From NCBI GenBank assembly GCA_025934835.1, contig JAICWL010000001.1, forward strand, positions 1 to 64,000: a DNA stretch of 64,000 nt, in the 5' to 3' direction. Source of the DNA: Fimbriimonadaceae bacterium. Its GTDB lineage: Bacteria > Armatimonadota > Fimbriimonadia > Fimbriimonadales > Fimbriimonadaceae. The translations under genes were made by a program, and so were the position numbers. This document shows positions 16,579-26,182 of the stretch, piece after piece. The notes beneath the pieces are model-generated. The model searched no databases, had not been told where the DNA came from, and saw only the letters and a program-made list of their open reading frames with translations. Each line of letters begins with the position of its first letter. Position 1 is the stretch's first letter.

Positions 16579-17475
16579 ATGAAGATCGTCATTGCAGGCG
16601 GATCAGGATACATAGGCCGCGCGCTGCTCGAGCGCCTTCGCGATCGAGCCGAAATCGTCGTATTGTCGCGCTCAAAGCGCAGCGTTCCCGGTGCTCGCGT
16701 GGCTATTTGGGACGGCGTCTCGTTCGGAGATTGGGCCTCCGAGCTCGAGGGCGCCAAGGCCGTTGTGAACCTCAGCGGCGAGCCGATTTCGCAGAAATGG
16801 AGCGATCGGAACAAGCAAGAGATTCTGGACTCTCGCACCGACAGCACTCGAGCAATCGGCATGGCGGCCGCCCGCTGCGAGAGCCCTCCCGAGGTTTGGC
16901 TAAACGCTTCAGGAATCGACGCCTACGGCGACGGTCGAGACGCGATCTACACGGAGTCGTCGCCATTCGGAATGGGCTTCCCCGCGCAAGTGTGCAAAGC
17001 GTGGGAAGGGGCGGCCGTGGAGCTGGACCCACCCGGAACCCGGCTCGTGCTGATGCGAACCGCCGTGGTTTTCGGCCGGAACGCCGCGGCTCTCATGCTC
17101 CTTCGCAAGGTAGTCAAGTGGTTCGCGGGCGGAAGCGTGGGCGACGGGCGGCAGTTCATATCCTGGATCCATATCGAAGACCTGGTCAGGGCTTACGAGT
17201 TTTGCATGGATGAGGGGCTCGCGGGGCCGGTAAACGCGACCGCGCCAGAGCCGGTCCATAACGGAGAGCTGATGAGCGAGCTTCGGCGGCAGTTGGGCCG
17301 CCCGTGGTCGCCGCCTACGCCTGCGTGGGCCGTTCGGGCGCTCGGTGCGCTCGGTGGTCCCCCTCCGGACCTAGCGCTGCAGAGCATTCGCGCGGTGCCC
17401 GAAGCGCTGCTGTCGCACGGCTTTAGCTTCCAGTTTCCGGACCTCCGGTCGGCCATCGCAGCATCGATCGGCTAA
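16579..17475 (+). CDS. TIGR01777-type NAD-dependent epimerase/dehydratase
   Basis: A 298-aa extended-SDR-like protein. The N-terminal dinucleotide motif is MKIVIAGGSGYIGRALLERL, followed by VNLSGEPISQKWSDRNKQEILDSR, typical of the YfcH/TIGR01777 family. The C-terminal DUF1731-like part holds HNGELMSELRRQLGRPWSPPTPAWAVRALGA. Members are of unsettled function; an E. coli relative (YfcH) is dispensable. It follows selD by 3 bp and is almost certainly cotranscribed, although no functional link to selenium metabolism is known to me. Confidence 0.9.
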   Translation: MKIVIAGGSGYIGRALLERLRDRAEIVVLSRSKRSVPGARVAIWDGVSFGDWASELEGAKAVVNLSGEPISQKWSDRNKQEILDSRTDSTRAIGMAAARCESPPEVWLNASGIDAYGDGRDAIYTESSPFGMGFPAQVCKAWEGAAVELDPPGTRLVLMRTAVVFGRNAAALMLLRKVVKWFAGGSVGDGRQFISWIHIEDLVRAYEFCMDEGLAGPVNATAPEPVHNGELMSELRRQLGRPWSPPTPAWAVRALGALGGPPPDLALQSIRAVPEALLSHGFSFQFPDLRSAIAASIG

Positions 17476-17541
17476 GCTCCCGCTCGGTCGCATCGCGCCG
17501 CGAAAGGTAAACTTCTAGATTCGGGTCGCCATTTCACCGTC

Positions 17542-18858
17542 ATGCAAGTTACAAAGGAAGAACTCAACCCCTGCACCGTCAAGCTGGTCGTCGTTTGCGA
17601 ACCCGCGGAAGTCAAGCAAGGGTACGACAAGGCGTACAAGCAGATCGCCAAAACCCTGAAGCTTCCCGGCTTTCGGCCAGGTCATGCGCCTCGGGCGATG
17701 ATCGAAAAGGTGGTTCAGAAGAGCGAGCTCGACGAGCAGGCGGCTGAAAACATCGTGCGCGATACGTTTAAGAGCGCGATCGACAAAGAGAGTCTTCAAC
17801 CCGACCCGACTACCCGCCCGGCCGTCGAGGTAACAGCGCTCAGCCAAGACGAAGGCAAGCTCGAGTACACGGCCAAGGTGCCGCTGCCTCCGAAAGTGGA
17901 GCTTGGCGAGCTCAAAGGGCTCGAGGTCGAAAGGCCGCCGCTCGATGTCACGGACGACGAGGTCGACAAACAGCTCGAACAGATTAGAAAGCGTCAGCAG
18001 ACGCGCGAGGCCGTCACCGGCCGCGGTCTCGAAGATGGCGACGTGGCGGTTGTCAACATCCGTCCGGACGGCGAGGCAGGTGAGGGCCGCAACTTCATGA
18101 TCATCGGCGGCCAATCGTTCAAGGCGCTCGATACCGCCCTCAAAGGGATGGCCGTCGAAGAGATCAAGAGCAAGCAGATCCAGTTCCCGGAAGATTTTCA
18201 GGAGAAGGACTGGGCCGGCAAAAAGCTCAAAGTGCAGATCACGATGAACTCGCTGAACGCGGTCAAGCTGCCGGAGCTGGACGATGCTTTTGCCAAGTCT
18301 TTGAACGCCGAGAGCGTCGACCAGTTGAAGAACCGAATGCGCGAGGCAATCGGCCAGGCCAAGCTCCAGATGACCTCCGAAATGCTGCACGAGCAACTCC
18401 TGGAGAAGCTTCTGGAGCGCAGCTCCGTATGTGCCAGCGAGAACATGTGGGAAGCACTCGCCGAGAGGCGTCTGTCCGAAGTGGCCCAAGAGCAGGCCAA
18501 GGCGGGCAAGTCGCTAGAAGCGTACGCCCAGGAAAACGGCATGACCCTGGAGCAGCTCGTACAAGCATGGCGAGACAAATCCAAGATGCACGTCGAGCGC
18601 GCGCTCCTCATCCGCGAGGTATTCGCCAAGGAGCAGATGTCGCTGACGAACGACGAGCTCAACAAGGAACTGTACGCGATGGCCGCCGAATATGGCACAG
18701 GCCCCGAAGAGATGTACAACTTGCTGAAAGCGAACAACGCTTTCGATGAGCTGAACTTCCGGGCGATCTCGAAGAAGGTGGGCGAGTTTCTTCTAGCCCA
18801 GGCCGAGGTTCGCGAAGCGCAGCCGCAATCTGCTGGAGCCGGGACCGACCCGTCGTGA
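17542..18858 (+). CDS. tig: Trigger factor (ribosome-associated chaperone/PPIase)
   Basis: A 438-aa trigger factor with the three expected domains. The N-terminal ribosome-binding domain has the signature FRPGHAPRAMIEK (GFRxGxxP type). The central FKBP-like domain includes GLEDGDVAVVNI and FKALDTALKGMAVEE. The long helical C-terminal domain holds substrate arms. A Pro/Ala/Gln tail ends the protein. It protects nascent chains leaving the ribosome. It precedes clpP-clpX, the frequent bacterial order tig-clpP-clpX, which links folding and proteolysis. Confidence 0.96.
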   Translation: MQVTKEELNPCTVKLVVVCEPAEVKQGYDKAYKQIAKTLKLPGFRPGHAPRAMIEKVVQKSELDEQAAENIVRDTFKSAIDKESLQPDPTTRPAVEVTALSQDEGKLEYTAKVPLPPKVELGELKGLEVERPPLDVTDDEVDKQLEQIRKRQQTREAVTGRGLEDGDVAVVNIRPDGEAGEGRNFMIIGGQSFKALDTALKGMAVEEIKSKQIQFPEDFQEKDWAGKKLKVQITMNSLNAVKLPELDDAFAKSLNAESVDQLKNRMREAIGQAKLQMTSEMLHEQLLEKLLERSSVCASENMWEALAERRLSEVAQEQAKAGKSLEAYAQENGMTLEQLVQAWRDKSKMHVERALLIREVFAKEQMSLTNDELNKELYAMAAEYGTGPEEMYNLLKANNAFDELNFRAISKKVGEFLLAQAEVREAQPQSAGAGTDPS

Positions 18859-19029
18859 CGGCCCGCGGCTCCCGGAGGACGCTCGAACCTTCCGTGCCCC
18901 GGCCTCGTAGAAATCGCAATCAGCCAACAGGCTTGCCGCTTCGTCCTGCGGACGGTGCAACGACAGAGTAATCTCGACCTAGAGATTGTCGCCGGCAACC
19001 GCCGACAACTTGCTAGAGGCTCTACAAGA

Positions 19030-19614
19030 ATGGGAATTCCTTACGTCGTCGAACAAACCGCTCGGGGGGAACGGACCTACGATATCTGGTCCAGACTCCT
19101 AAAGGACCGCATCGTGTTTCTGGGGACCCCTGTGGACGATTATGTGGCGAATCTTATCGTCGCGCAGCTCTTATTCCTCGAAAAGGAAGACCCGGATAAG
19201 GACATCGACTTCTACATTAACTCGCCGGGCGGCTCGGTGAGCTCGGGCCTTGCGATCTATGACGCTATGCAAATCGTCAAACCAGATGTGGCGACGATCT
19301 GCGTGGGCCAAGCCGCCTCTATGGGCGCGGTTCTCCTCGCGGGCGGAGCGAAAGACAAGAGGTATTGCCTCAAACACGCCAGAGTGATGATTCATCAAGT
19401 TTCCGCTGGATTCCAGGGAACTACAGCCGATATTAATGTTCAGGCTGCTGAGATCAACCGCTACATGGACATGCTAATGGAGATCCTGGCTCGTCATAGC
19501 GGTAAGGACATGGAAAAAGTCCGCAAGGATTGCGACCGGGACTATTTCATGTCAGGCGAGGAAGCCGTACAATACGGCATCGTCGACAAGGTTCTCGAAA
19601 GCGGCGTCAGGTAA
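19030..19614 (+). CDS. clpP: ATP-dependent Clp protease proteolytic subunit ClpP
   Basis: A 194-aa serine peptidase forming the ClpP barrel. The catalytic Ser lies in GQAASMGA (S97), His in ARVMIHQ (H122), and the Asp in the [10 protein letters not shown] region. The N-terminal axial-loop segment [30 protein letters not shown] is canonical, which is why I start at ATG 19030 and not at the ORF start 18955, whose 25 extra residues are not ClpP-like. Processed N-termini are common in the family. clpX follows 15 bp later. Confidence 0.96.
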   Translation: MGIPYVVEQTARGERTYDIWSRLLKDRIVFLGTPVDDYVANLIVAQLLFLEKEDPDKDIDFYINSPGGSVSSGLAIYDAMQIVKPDVATICVGQAASMGAVLLAGGAKDKRYCLKHARVMIHQVSAGFQGTTADINVQAAEINRYMDMLMEILARHSGKDMEKVRKDCDRDYFMSGEEAVQYGIVDKVLESGVR

Positions 19615-19629
19615 GAGATCGATTTAGGT

Positions 19630-20943
19630 ATGGCGGGCAAGACGATGGAGCGGCGAGACCAGTGCTGTTTATGCGGAAAGACGAAGGAGCAGGTTAAGAA
19701 GCTCATCGTGGGATTGCACGGCGCGGTCTGCTGCGACTGCATCGACCTGTGCAACGACATCTTGCACAACGACGGCGAGAAGCCGAGCCCGACGCCGCCA
19801 CCGACTGCCGCCGTCGTACGGCCCCAGCCTGCGCAAGGATTTTCCGCAACCGCTTCGGGGCGCGTGCCCAAGCCGAAGGAGATCGTCGATTTCCTCGACC
19901 AGTACGTAGTCGGGCAGCACCAAGCCAAGCGCTCGCTGTCGGTCGCGGTTTATAACCACTACAAGCGGATCGGCGAATCCACCAGTGAGGGGGTCGAGCT
20001 TCAGAAGTCGAACATCCTCATGGTCGGCCCAACTGGCTCCGGAAAAACGCTGCTTGCGCAGACTTTGGCCCGGATGCTGAACGTGCCGTTCGCTATCGCC
20101 GACGCGACTGCGCTGACCGAGGCCGGCTACGTGGGCGAGGATGTCGAGAACATTCTGCTGAAGCTGTACCAGGCGGCGGAAGGACTCGACCAGCGGAACC
20201 CCAAGGCACTCTGTGAGCGCGGCATCATTTATGTCGACGAGATCGACAAGATCGCCCGCAAGAGCGATAACCCCTCGATCACCCGCGATGTGAGCGGCGA
20301 AGGGGTGCAGCAGGCGCTTCTCAAAATTTTGGAAGGGACCGTCGCGAACGTCCCGCCGAGCGGCGGACGCAAGCACCCACAGCAGGAATATCTGCAAATC
20401 GACACGACGAACATCCTGTTCGTGTGCGCCGGAGCCTTCGAAGGCATAGAAGATATGATCCGCAGGCGCATGAAGGAGAACGTCATGGGCTTCCGCTCCA
20501 ACCCGGAGTCGCAGGAAGACCGCAAGAAGAGCGTGATCCACAAGGTCATGCCGGAAGACCTACTGAAATTCGGCTTGATTCCCGAGTTCATAGGACGGCT
20601 GCCCGTCATCGCATCGCTTGATCCGCTCGACGAGGACGCACTCGTGCGAATCCTCACCGAGCCGCGCAACGCGATCCTTAAGCAGTACTCGCGCTTCTTC
20701 GAACTGGATGGCGTGGAACTTATCGTCGAGCCACCGGCGCTTCGCGAAGTCGCTCAGGAAGCCCTGAAGCGGAAGACCGGCGCAAGAGCGCTGAGGGCGA
20801 TTATCGAACAGGTCATGCTCGACGTGATGTACGAAGTGCCCAGCGCGGCAGACATCAAGCGAGTCATCGTCCCCAAAGGCATCATCGAGGAGGGCCACCA
20901 CCCGATTCTGATGACCGAGGACGAAATCCGCGAAGCTAGCTAG
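19630..20943 (+). CDS. clpX: Clp protease ATP-binding unfoldase ClpX
   Basis: A 437-aa AAA+ unfoldase that feeds substrates to ClpP. The N-terminal zinc-binding domain has two CxxC pairs ([10 protein letters not shown] and CCDCIDLC). A Pro/Ala-rich linker follows. Walker A is [12 protein letters not shown], Walker B VDEIDKIA, and the pore loop GYVGEDVE is present. The substrate-loop and sensor regions ([40 protein letters not shown]) are conserved, as is the [10 protein letters not shown] sensor-2 stretch. The gene ends 21 bp from the convergent GH31 gene. Confidence 0.97.
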   Translation: MAGKTMERRDQCCLCGKTKEQVKKLIVGLHGAVCCDCIDLCNDILHNDGEKPSPTPPPTAAVVRPQPAQGFSATASGRVPKPKEIVDFLDQYVVGQHQAKRSLSVAVYNHYKRIGESTSEGVELQKSNILMVGPTGSGKTLLAQTLARMLNVPFAIADATALTEAGYVGEDVENILLKLYQAAEGLDQRNPKALCERGIIYVDEIDKIARKSDNPSITRDVSGEGVQQALLKILEGTVANVPPSGGRKHPQQEYLQIDTTNILFVCAGAFEGIEDMIRRRMKENVMGFRSNPESQEDRKKSVIHKVMPEDLLKFGLIPEFIGRLPVIASLDPLDEDALVRILTEPRNAILKQYSRFFELDGVELIVEPPALREVAQEALKRKTGARALRAIIEQVMLDVMYEVPSAADIKRVIVPKGIIEEGHHPILMTEDEIREAS

Positions 20944-20964
20944 GCGAGATCGGCCACACTTCGG

Positions 20965-23721
20965 CTAGAGAATCCGCACCTGCATGCGCGAGCCCTCGTA
21001 CCGCACCACGCGGTCCGATTTCGGCTCCTCCTCGATACCCGCGCCGTGTCCTTGGCCGACTAGCACGACATGGAAAGTGCGCGTGGCCTGCATGCCGGGA
21101 TATGTGCCTTGGCAGTCGCCAAGGACCAACGTGTGCGTCGCCTCGTTCCACCGCATGGGGATCACAGACCGTTGGCCCTGTTCGTATCCATACCCGTCGC
21201 CTTGATCGTCGTAAAGCTTGAACGACGCGTTCGAACCGGGATAAATGCGCAGCTCGATCGGATCGGCCGGCTTCTCGGACGAGTACTGCAGCGGGGGGCC
21301 GAAGGGAACGATCGAGCCGGCCCGCACATAGATCGGCAACGTGCCGATCGGAGCCGGGGCGACTACGTCTTGTCCCCCGCGCAGACGCTCGCCAGTCCAA
21401 AAGTCGAACCACCCGGGGCTCGTCGGCAGATAAACCGATCGAGATGTCGCGCCGGGCTCGAGCACCGGGCTCACCATAAGCGATGACCCGAACATGAGCT
21501 GGTCGCCGATACTCCATGTGCGCTTATCGGTCCGAAAGTCCATCGGTAGCCCTCGCATCATCGTGAAGCCATCGTTGGTCACGCGCCAGGCGAGCGAATA
21601 GGTGTAAGGCAGCAGACGGTAGCGCAGCCGGTCGTACTTTGCGAGAATCGCCTGCGTGTCGGGCCCGAAGCGCCAAGGCTCCTTGGGCTCACCCGTGCCG
21701 TGCACGCGAAAGATCGGGCAGAAGGAGCCCCACTCGAACCAGCGCGTGAAAAGCTCTCGATATGCCGGGTCGCTCGGCGAGCCACCGAAGAACCCTCCGA
21801 TGTCGGTGCACCAGTACGGCACTCCCGCCATGCAGAAGTTGAGGCCCCCGCTCACTTGCCGCTTCAAAACGTCCCAAGTGCCTTGGATATCTCCCGACCA
21901 AGTCGCGGCGGCATTGCGCTGCTGGCCCGCGAAGACCGAGCGCGTCAGTATGAACACACGCTTGTCGTTCGTCTCCTTGCGCTGCCCCTTGTAGACGGCC
22001 TCAGTCGTCATCAGGGAGTACGCGTTGAGTTCCCTTCCTGCGGGCCCGAGCGCCGTCTTCTGCTCGCGGAAGGCGTTCATAGGCACTTCTGGCTCGGTTG
22101 CGTCGAGCCACCACGCATCGACGCCCAGGCGGAACAGCTTGTCGCGCATCTGACGCCAATAGATCTCGCGTCCTAGGGGGCTGAAGGCATCGTAGTAGCG
22201 ATTGTTTCCGCCCCAATCGTGGTAATCGGCGTACAAGAGCCCCTTCTTATCCAGCTCGTCGTAATTGTCCGACCCGGGCGCGAACTTCGCCCATACCGAA
22301 ATCATGAAGTGCAGGTGGAAATCGTCGTGGAGCGTTCTGATCAGCCCTGCCGGATCGGGATAGCGCTTCGGGTCGAATCGGTGCGACCCCCAGGGATATG
22401 GATCCCAATAGAACCAGTCCTGGACGATGTTATCGATCGGAAACTGCTGCTTCCGAAACTCCTGCGCCACGTCGACGAGCTCCTGAGAGCTCTTGTAGCG
22501 CTCCTTGCACTGCCAGTATCCGAACGCCCATTTCCCGAACATCGGCGCCTGGCCGGTTGCCTGGCGATACCCCGAGATGACGTCGTCCAGCTCCGGACCC
22601 AGAATCACGTAATAGTCGATTTGGTCTGCCGTGTCCGACCTCCATGTGAAATCGGTTCCCTTGCCGGGCGGAGTCCATTCGAGCCGAGCGATGGCCTCCC
22701 CTTGGTTCTGGAAGTACTCCATCCGGATGGGCACGAGCGTGTTCGCCGGCAATGTTATCCGCCCCGTTGAAGGCGACAGCGGCTTGACGCGCCAGTCGTC
22801 GATAATCTTCTTTTCGTTCACGAACAGGCGGACGCCATCATCGGTCTTGGCGGTAAATGTGTATTCGCCTGCGTCGCCGGTCTTCACCAGCCCGTCCCAT
22901 TGCACCGAGAAGTTGTCGTGCGGAATCCCCTCAGCGGGTCCCTGTTTCCAGTCGAAATCGATAGTCGGGTCGATACGGCCCTGCAAGACGTGCTTAAGCT
23001 CTTTGTCGTCGAAGTAAAACCCTGAAAGACCGCCCGGCACTTTGCGCCGGGTGTACAGACGGCCGGGCGGGATCACCTGCGATAGGTCTCCGAGCGAAAC
23101 GTCGGTTGCGGAGGCGTTATCCCAGAGGATTCCGTACCCCGCCGTGGACACGAGCATCGGGTTCACGTCTACCGTGTTGTCTTGCACGAGGTGCGCCGAA
23201 TGCCCGGTGTAGTCGAAGATGCCGTCCTGCAGGCAGCCGAGCCCATAGAACGCCTGGTTTTCCGGAAGCTCGAAGCGCTGCTCGACGTGCGAAGTCGGTT
23301 CGCCCCCGACGGTCGCGGGAGTAAAGGTCCGTCCCGCGTTGCCCCGGTCTCGCAGCAGCAGCTTGCCGAACGCGTCGCGGAACGACAGGCGTCCGGTGCC
23401 AAGGTCCACGCCAACGCTTCCCTTTGCAGTCTTGACCGTAACGTCGGCACCTTTGCGGATAATCGCATACTTCGCCGTCGGCCAATCTCGGGTTACGACG
23501 AGGCTCTTCCTGGAGGAAAGCCGGCCCGTCGGGGAGTAGACGATGTGAAATAGCCGGTCTGTGCAAGGCTGGACCCACAGCTTGCCGGGCTTGAGGTCGA
23601 ATACAGCTGCCTGAGAAGTTGAGGTTTGAGCCTGCACGGCTGCGACGGCCGCGAAGACGGCGATCGTCGAGAGCGTCCTGGCCGGACTAAAGCTCGCCCG
23701 GAGGCTAATTCGAGACTCCAC
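20965..23721 (-). CDS. Secreted GH31 alpha-glucosidase/alpha-xylosidase with inserted PA14 domain
   Basis: A 918-aa protein starting with GTG and a signal peptide (AVFAAVAAVQAQTS). The N-terminal GH31 beta-sandwich is interrupted at about residues 225-360 by a PA14-like module (FSVQWDGLVKTGDAGEYTFTAKTDDGVRLFVN), a carbohydrate-binding fold. The catalytic barrel has nucleophile Asp540 in DAWWLDATEPE and acid/base Asp611 in TWSGDIQGTW. A DUF5110-like C-terminus (LRIYPGSNASFKLYDDQGDGY) follows. Such enzymes release glucose or xylose from plant or bacterial glycans. TAGAAC lies 6 nt before the GTG, consistent with a leaderless message. Confidence 0.92.
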   Translation of the reverse strand: MESRISLRASFSPARTLSTIAVFAAVAAVQAQTSTSQAAVFDLKPGKLWVQPCTDRLFHIVYSPTGRLSSRKSLVVTRDWPTAKYAIIRKGADVTVKTAKGSVGVDLGTGRLSFRDAFGKLLLRDRGNAGRTFTPATVGGEPTSHVEQRFELPENQAFYGLGCLQDGIFDYTGHSAHLVQDNTVDVNPMLVSTAGYGILWDNASATDVSLGDLSQVIPPGRLYTRRKVPGGLSGFYFDDKELKHVLQGRIDPTIDFDWKQGPAEGIPHDNFSVQWDGLVKTGDAGEYTFTAKTDDGVRLFVNEKKIIDDWRVKPLSPSTGRITLPANTLVPIRMEYFQNQGEAIARLEWTPPGKGTDFTWRSDTADQIDYYVILGPELDDVISGYRQATGQAPMFGKWAFGYWQCKERYKSSQELVDVAQEFRKQQFPIDNIVQDWFYWDPYPWGSHRFDPKRYPDPAGLIRTLHDDFHLHFMISVWAKFAPGSDNYDELDKKGLLYADYHDWGGNNRYYDAFSPLGREIYWRQMRDKLFRLGVDAWWLDATEPEVPMNAFREQKTALGPAGRELNAYSLMTTEAVYKGQRKETNDKRVFILTRSVFAGQQRNAAATWSGDIQGTWDVLKRQVSGGLNFCMAGVPYWCTDIGGFFGGSPSDPAYRELFTRWFEWGSFCPIFRVHGTGEPKEPWRFGPDTQAILAKYDRLRYRLLPYTYSLAWRVTNDGFTMMRGLPMDFRTDKRTWSIGDQLMFGSSLMVSPVLEPGATSRSVYLPTSPGWFDFWTGERLRGGQDVVAPAPIGTLPIYVRAGSIVPFGPPLQYSSEKPADPIELRIYPGSNASFKLYDDQGDGYGYEQGQRSVIPMRWNEATHTLVLGDCQGTYPGMQATRTFHVVLVGQGHGAGIEEEPKSDRVVRYEGSRMQVRIL

Positions 23722-23733
23722 CTACACGTTCTA
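23722..23733 (-). promoter_or_regulatory. Putative -10 element (TAGAAC) 6 nt before the GH31 GTG start
   Basis: Minus strand reads TAGAAC-GTGTAG-GTG. No ribosome binding site is present. Same geometry as the other leaderless candidates; the hexamer's last base deviates. Confidence 0.35.
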
Positions 23734-23888
23734 CCGCCTCGGCGTGCCGAAGACGGTTGTCAACGTAATTTGCAGGCGCGTTTCTACCCAGCATTTGGTA
23801 CCAAGCGAGCCAGTTTGCCAGGCTCACAGCCATCCTGCGGCAGATATACCATTCGGAGGTGCCTTTTTATGGTGTTCCTCCTACCAGC

Positions 23889-23921
23889 AACAAAACGGGC
23901 CGAAGCGAATGCGTCGGCCCG
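23889..23921 (-). terminator. Intrinsic terminator after the PEP-CTERM gene
   Basis: Read on the minus strand, CGGGCCGA...TCGGCCCG (8-bp stem, 10-nt loop) is followed by TTTTGTTG. It lies about 30 bp past the PEP-CTERM stop codon. Confidence 0.75.
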
Positions 23922-23948
23922 AATCGAGTCAAGTGGAAGCCCTTTTTT

Positions 23949-24566
23949 CTAGGCCTTCTTCCGGCGGCGGGCGAGAAGCCCAACCAAGCCGATACCCACG
24001 ACCGCGAGAGACGCAGGCTCGGGAACGGGCTGGAACGAACCAGTGCCGTACCCGGTGATCGATGCGATCTGGCCGGGATGGATCGCGACGTCGTTCACGT
24101 GGAGCGTGAACGATCCGCTTCCGGCGGGATTCGTGAAAGTGAACGCTTGATCGTTCGTAAGTGTCGTGAAGGCGACGTTGACGCCGCCTGCATTGTTGGT
24201 CGACACATGACCGAGCAGGTCCGCATGGAATATCGCCGTGCCGCCTCCCGCGATGCCCGTAGGCGCCGAGAAGGTAACGGTCAGATCGAAAGTATGGCCG
24301 CCGTAGTTATTTGCCGTATTGTCGAGCGAGAAAGCGCCGAGATTGTCGGTATTCGCGCCCGCGACAGGATCGCCTCCAAGAGCATAAAAATTGCTCTCGG
24401 TGGTCGCATCAAACGTCGATCCAAAGTAAGTTAGACCGGAAAGCGATGAGCTGGAGCCGCCGTCAAAAGCCCCTGTGGAGGCCCCCGACAACGTCAGCTC
24501 AGCCGCGCCGGCAAACGCTGCGCAGCCCAAAAGTAAAGCCGCAACGCCAAAAACACGTCCTTTCAT
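23949..24566 (-). CDS. PEP-CTERM sorting-domain exported protein
   Basis: A 205-aa protein with an N-terminal signal peptide (VFGVAALLLGCAAFAGA) and a C-terminal sorting signal: VPEPASLAVVGIGLVGLLARRRKKA, i.e. PEP motif, hydrophobic helix and basic tail. PEP-CTERM proteins are processed by an exosortase and usually reach the surface or exopolysaccharide matrix. The body (Ser/Thr/Gly-rich, beta-type) has no recognised enzyme motif. AGGAGAGGTAA just before the ATG is a good ribosome site. No exosortase gene is in the window, so it must lie elsewhere. Confidence 0.88.
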   Translation of the reverse strand: MKGRVFGVAALLLGCAAFAGAAELTLSGASTGAFDGGSSSSLSGLTYFGSTFDATTESNFYALGGDPVAGANTDNLGAFSLDNTANNYGGHTFDLTVTFSAPTGIAGGGTAIFHADLLGHVSTNNAGGVNVAFTTLTNDQAFTFTNPAGSGSFTLHVNDVAIHPGQIASITGYGTGSFQPVPEPASLAVVGIGLVGLLARRRKKA

Positions 24567-24842
24567 TTACCTCTCCTCTAGCCGGCTAACAGTTCGCCGA
24601 CCCATGTGGGATTGTACTATATGCCGCGTTGAAAGTTGCCACGATTTGGCGAAAAAACAACGACGGCAGGATATGGTGGGCTTTGGCACAACAACGTTAT
24701 CCGCATGCCCCCTTCATTGTGGACTCGACTGAACACCCTCCTGTTCGCGATGCCCGCTAAAAAGCCGTCACTCCTTTGTACTACAAGGGAACAAATCTGG
24801 GTCGCGACGCATCACATCCGTGAGTTTCATGGGAGAGGGAAA

Positions 24843-25772
24843 ATGATCCAATTGTTTCATCAGGCCCGCGAGCGGCGCACTTGGCTCGCCCTAGGCGCGG
24901 CGGTAGCGCTGTCTGTGTTTCTGACCGCTTGCGGAGGCGGAGGGGGCGGCAGTTCCGTCACGGAGAATAATCAGCCCAAGATCGTAGTTTCAAGCAACTT
25001 CGAGAACGTGGGGTCTACGACGAACAACCATCTCTACATCGCCAATCTCGATGGCACCTCGCGAGTCCCACTTACATCGGCAGACGACTATCATCCGTCC
25101 GCTGCGAACGGCGTAGCGGTCTACGTGAGTAAGAGCGTTAGCCCCTGGCAGATCTTCAAGATCAGGCTCGACGGGACGGGCAATGCGCAGCTTACGAATC
25201 TGCCGGCCGACGCGTTTGCGCCCGCGATCGATGCGTCCGGCACCAAGGTCGTGTTCGCCGCCGCGAACACCGACCAGACCAAGCCCGCGAACATCGCGAC
25301 CATAAACGTCGACGGAAGCGGCCTTGCGATCCTACCCATTACCGGGACAACGCCTACGTGGAGCCCCGACGGCACGAAGATCGCCTACACGAATCCATCG
25401 GACCAGAACAAGCTCTACATAGCTAACGCGGACGGGTCCGGCTCAGCGGCAGCCGTCGGAGTCCAAGGCGACGCCCAAGACCCCGATTGGGTCGGAACCA
25501 AAATCACGTTCTTCGGGACGCGGAGCGGCATCGAAGGGATCTGGATCTACGACACGACGACAAAGCAGGAGACGCAGCTTACGACGGCGCCGGTGAATGG
25601 CACGCAGCAGCGTCCCACGCTGAGAAGAGACGGCGGGCAGGTGATGTTCGTCGGGCCCACTTCGGGCGTCTCACCGCGGAAGGTTCTGTATACCGTCGAC
25701 TCTGTGGGCGGACCCGTTGCAGCCACCTTCGATTGGGGCGGAGATGTGGAATCCGCGTCGTTCGTGAGGTGA
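24843..25772 (+). CDS. TolB-like/WD40-like beta-propeller lipoprotein
   Basis: A 309-aa lipoprotein: MIQLFHQARERRTWLALGAAVALSVFLTAC-GGGGGG, with the lipobox LTAC at the end of the signal. The rest is a WD40-like (PD40/TolB-type) propeller with repeats such as HLYIANLDGTSRVPLT, QIFKIRLDGTGNAQLT, TPTWSPDGTKIAYT and PTLRRDGGQVMFVG. Likely anchored in an envelope membrane; partners are unknown. The ATG at 24843 is preceded by GGGAGAGGG; the ORF track start 69 codons earlier gives no signal peptide and is rejected. Confidence 0.85.
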   Translation: MIQLFHQARERRTWLALGAAVALSVFLTACGGGGGGSSVTENNQPKIVVSSNFENVGSTTNNHLYIANLDGTSRVPLTSADDYHPSAANGVAVYVSKSVSPWQIFKIRLDGTGNAQLTNLPADAFAPAIDASGTKVVFAAANTDQTKPANIATINVDGSGLAILPITGTTPTWSPDGTKIAYTNPSDQNKLYIANADGSGSAAAVGVQGDAQDPDWVGTKITFFGTRSGIEGIWIYDTTTKQETQLTTAPVNGTQQRPTLRRDGGQVMFVGPTSGVSPRKVLYTVDSVGGPVAATFDWGGDVESASFVR

Positions 25773-26100
25773 CAAGAAACAAGGGCGCCCGAGGGCGCCC
25801 CTGAAACTGAAGGCTCGCTGCTGACTAAGGGAGAGCAACACAGCTTTGAGCCTCACTATATTGGACGACATATCAGCGCCTTTCGGCAATAGGATGTCTT
25901 GTGGTGATTGCCGCAACATCGCTGGATTGTCGAAGCCGAGGCTGCAAGATCTTCGCCGGGGGCCAGCCGCGGCGACAGGTGTCAGTGGAATCAAGGTCGT
26001 TCGGCTCGCTCAGTGCTCCTTGTATTCAAAAAAGCAACAAAACGCGCGGAGTTTACGTCACAATAGACCGTTACGGCCTTGGTCTGACCTTCTGGACTCC

Positions 26101-26120
26101 CCCGCTCAAGCGGGTTTTGT
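26101..26120 (+). terminator. Intrinsic terminator-like hairpin in the leader of the RRM gene
   Basis: CCCGC-TCAA-GCGGG followed by TTTTGT, 63 bp upstream of the RRM start codon and on the same strand. No upstream gene on that strand needs a terminator here, so it may act as an attenuator or end a short leader RNA. Confidence 0.6.
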
Positions 26121-26154
26121 GATAAGGGAACGTCGACTGCAGCACGGACAAATC

Positions 26155-26180
26155 GGGGAACATCCCCTATCAGGAGATCA
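26155..26180 (+). promoter_or_regulatory. Hairpin next to the ribosome binding site of the RRM gene
   Basis: GGGGAACATCCCC (4-5 bp stem, small loop) ends a few nucleotides before CAGGAG, the ribosome site for the TTG start at 26183. It could tune ribosome access, for example with temperature. Confidence 0.4.
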
Positions 26181-26182
26181 GA

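Larger units (their letters stand above)
25773..26182. other. 410-bp region between the propeller lipoprotein and the RRM gene
   Basis: No convincing gene. The first 30 bp hold a GGGCGCCC-GA-GGGCGCCC hairpin (25783-25800) without a T-run. The last 140 bp look like a structured leader of the RRM gene: an intrinsic-terminator-like hairpin at 26101-26120 and a second hairpin just before the ribosome site. The middle 300 bp show nothing I recognise. Confidence 0.5.

Noticed and set aside
24636-24842. 69-codon N-terminal extension of the propeller lipoprotein
   Set aside because: A lipoprotein signal with lipobox and a ribosome site begin at 24843; the extension is not signal-like.
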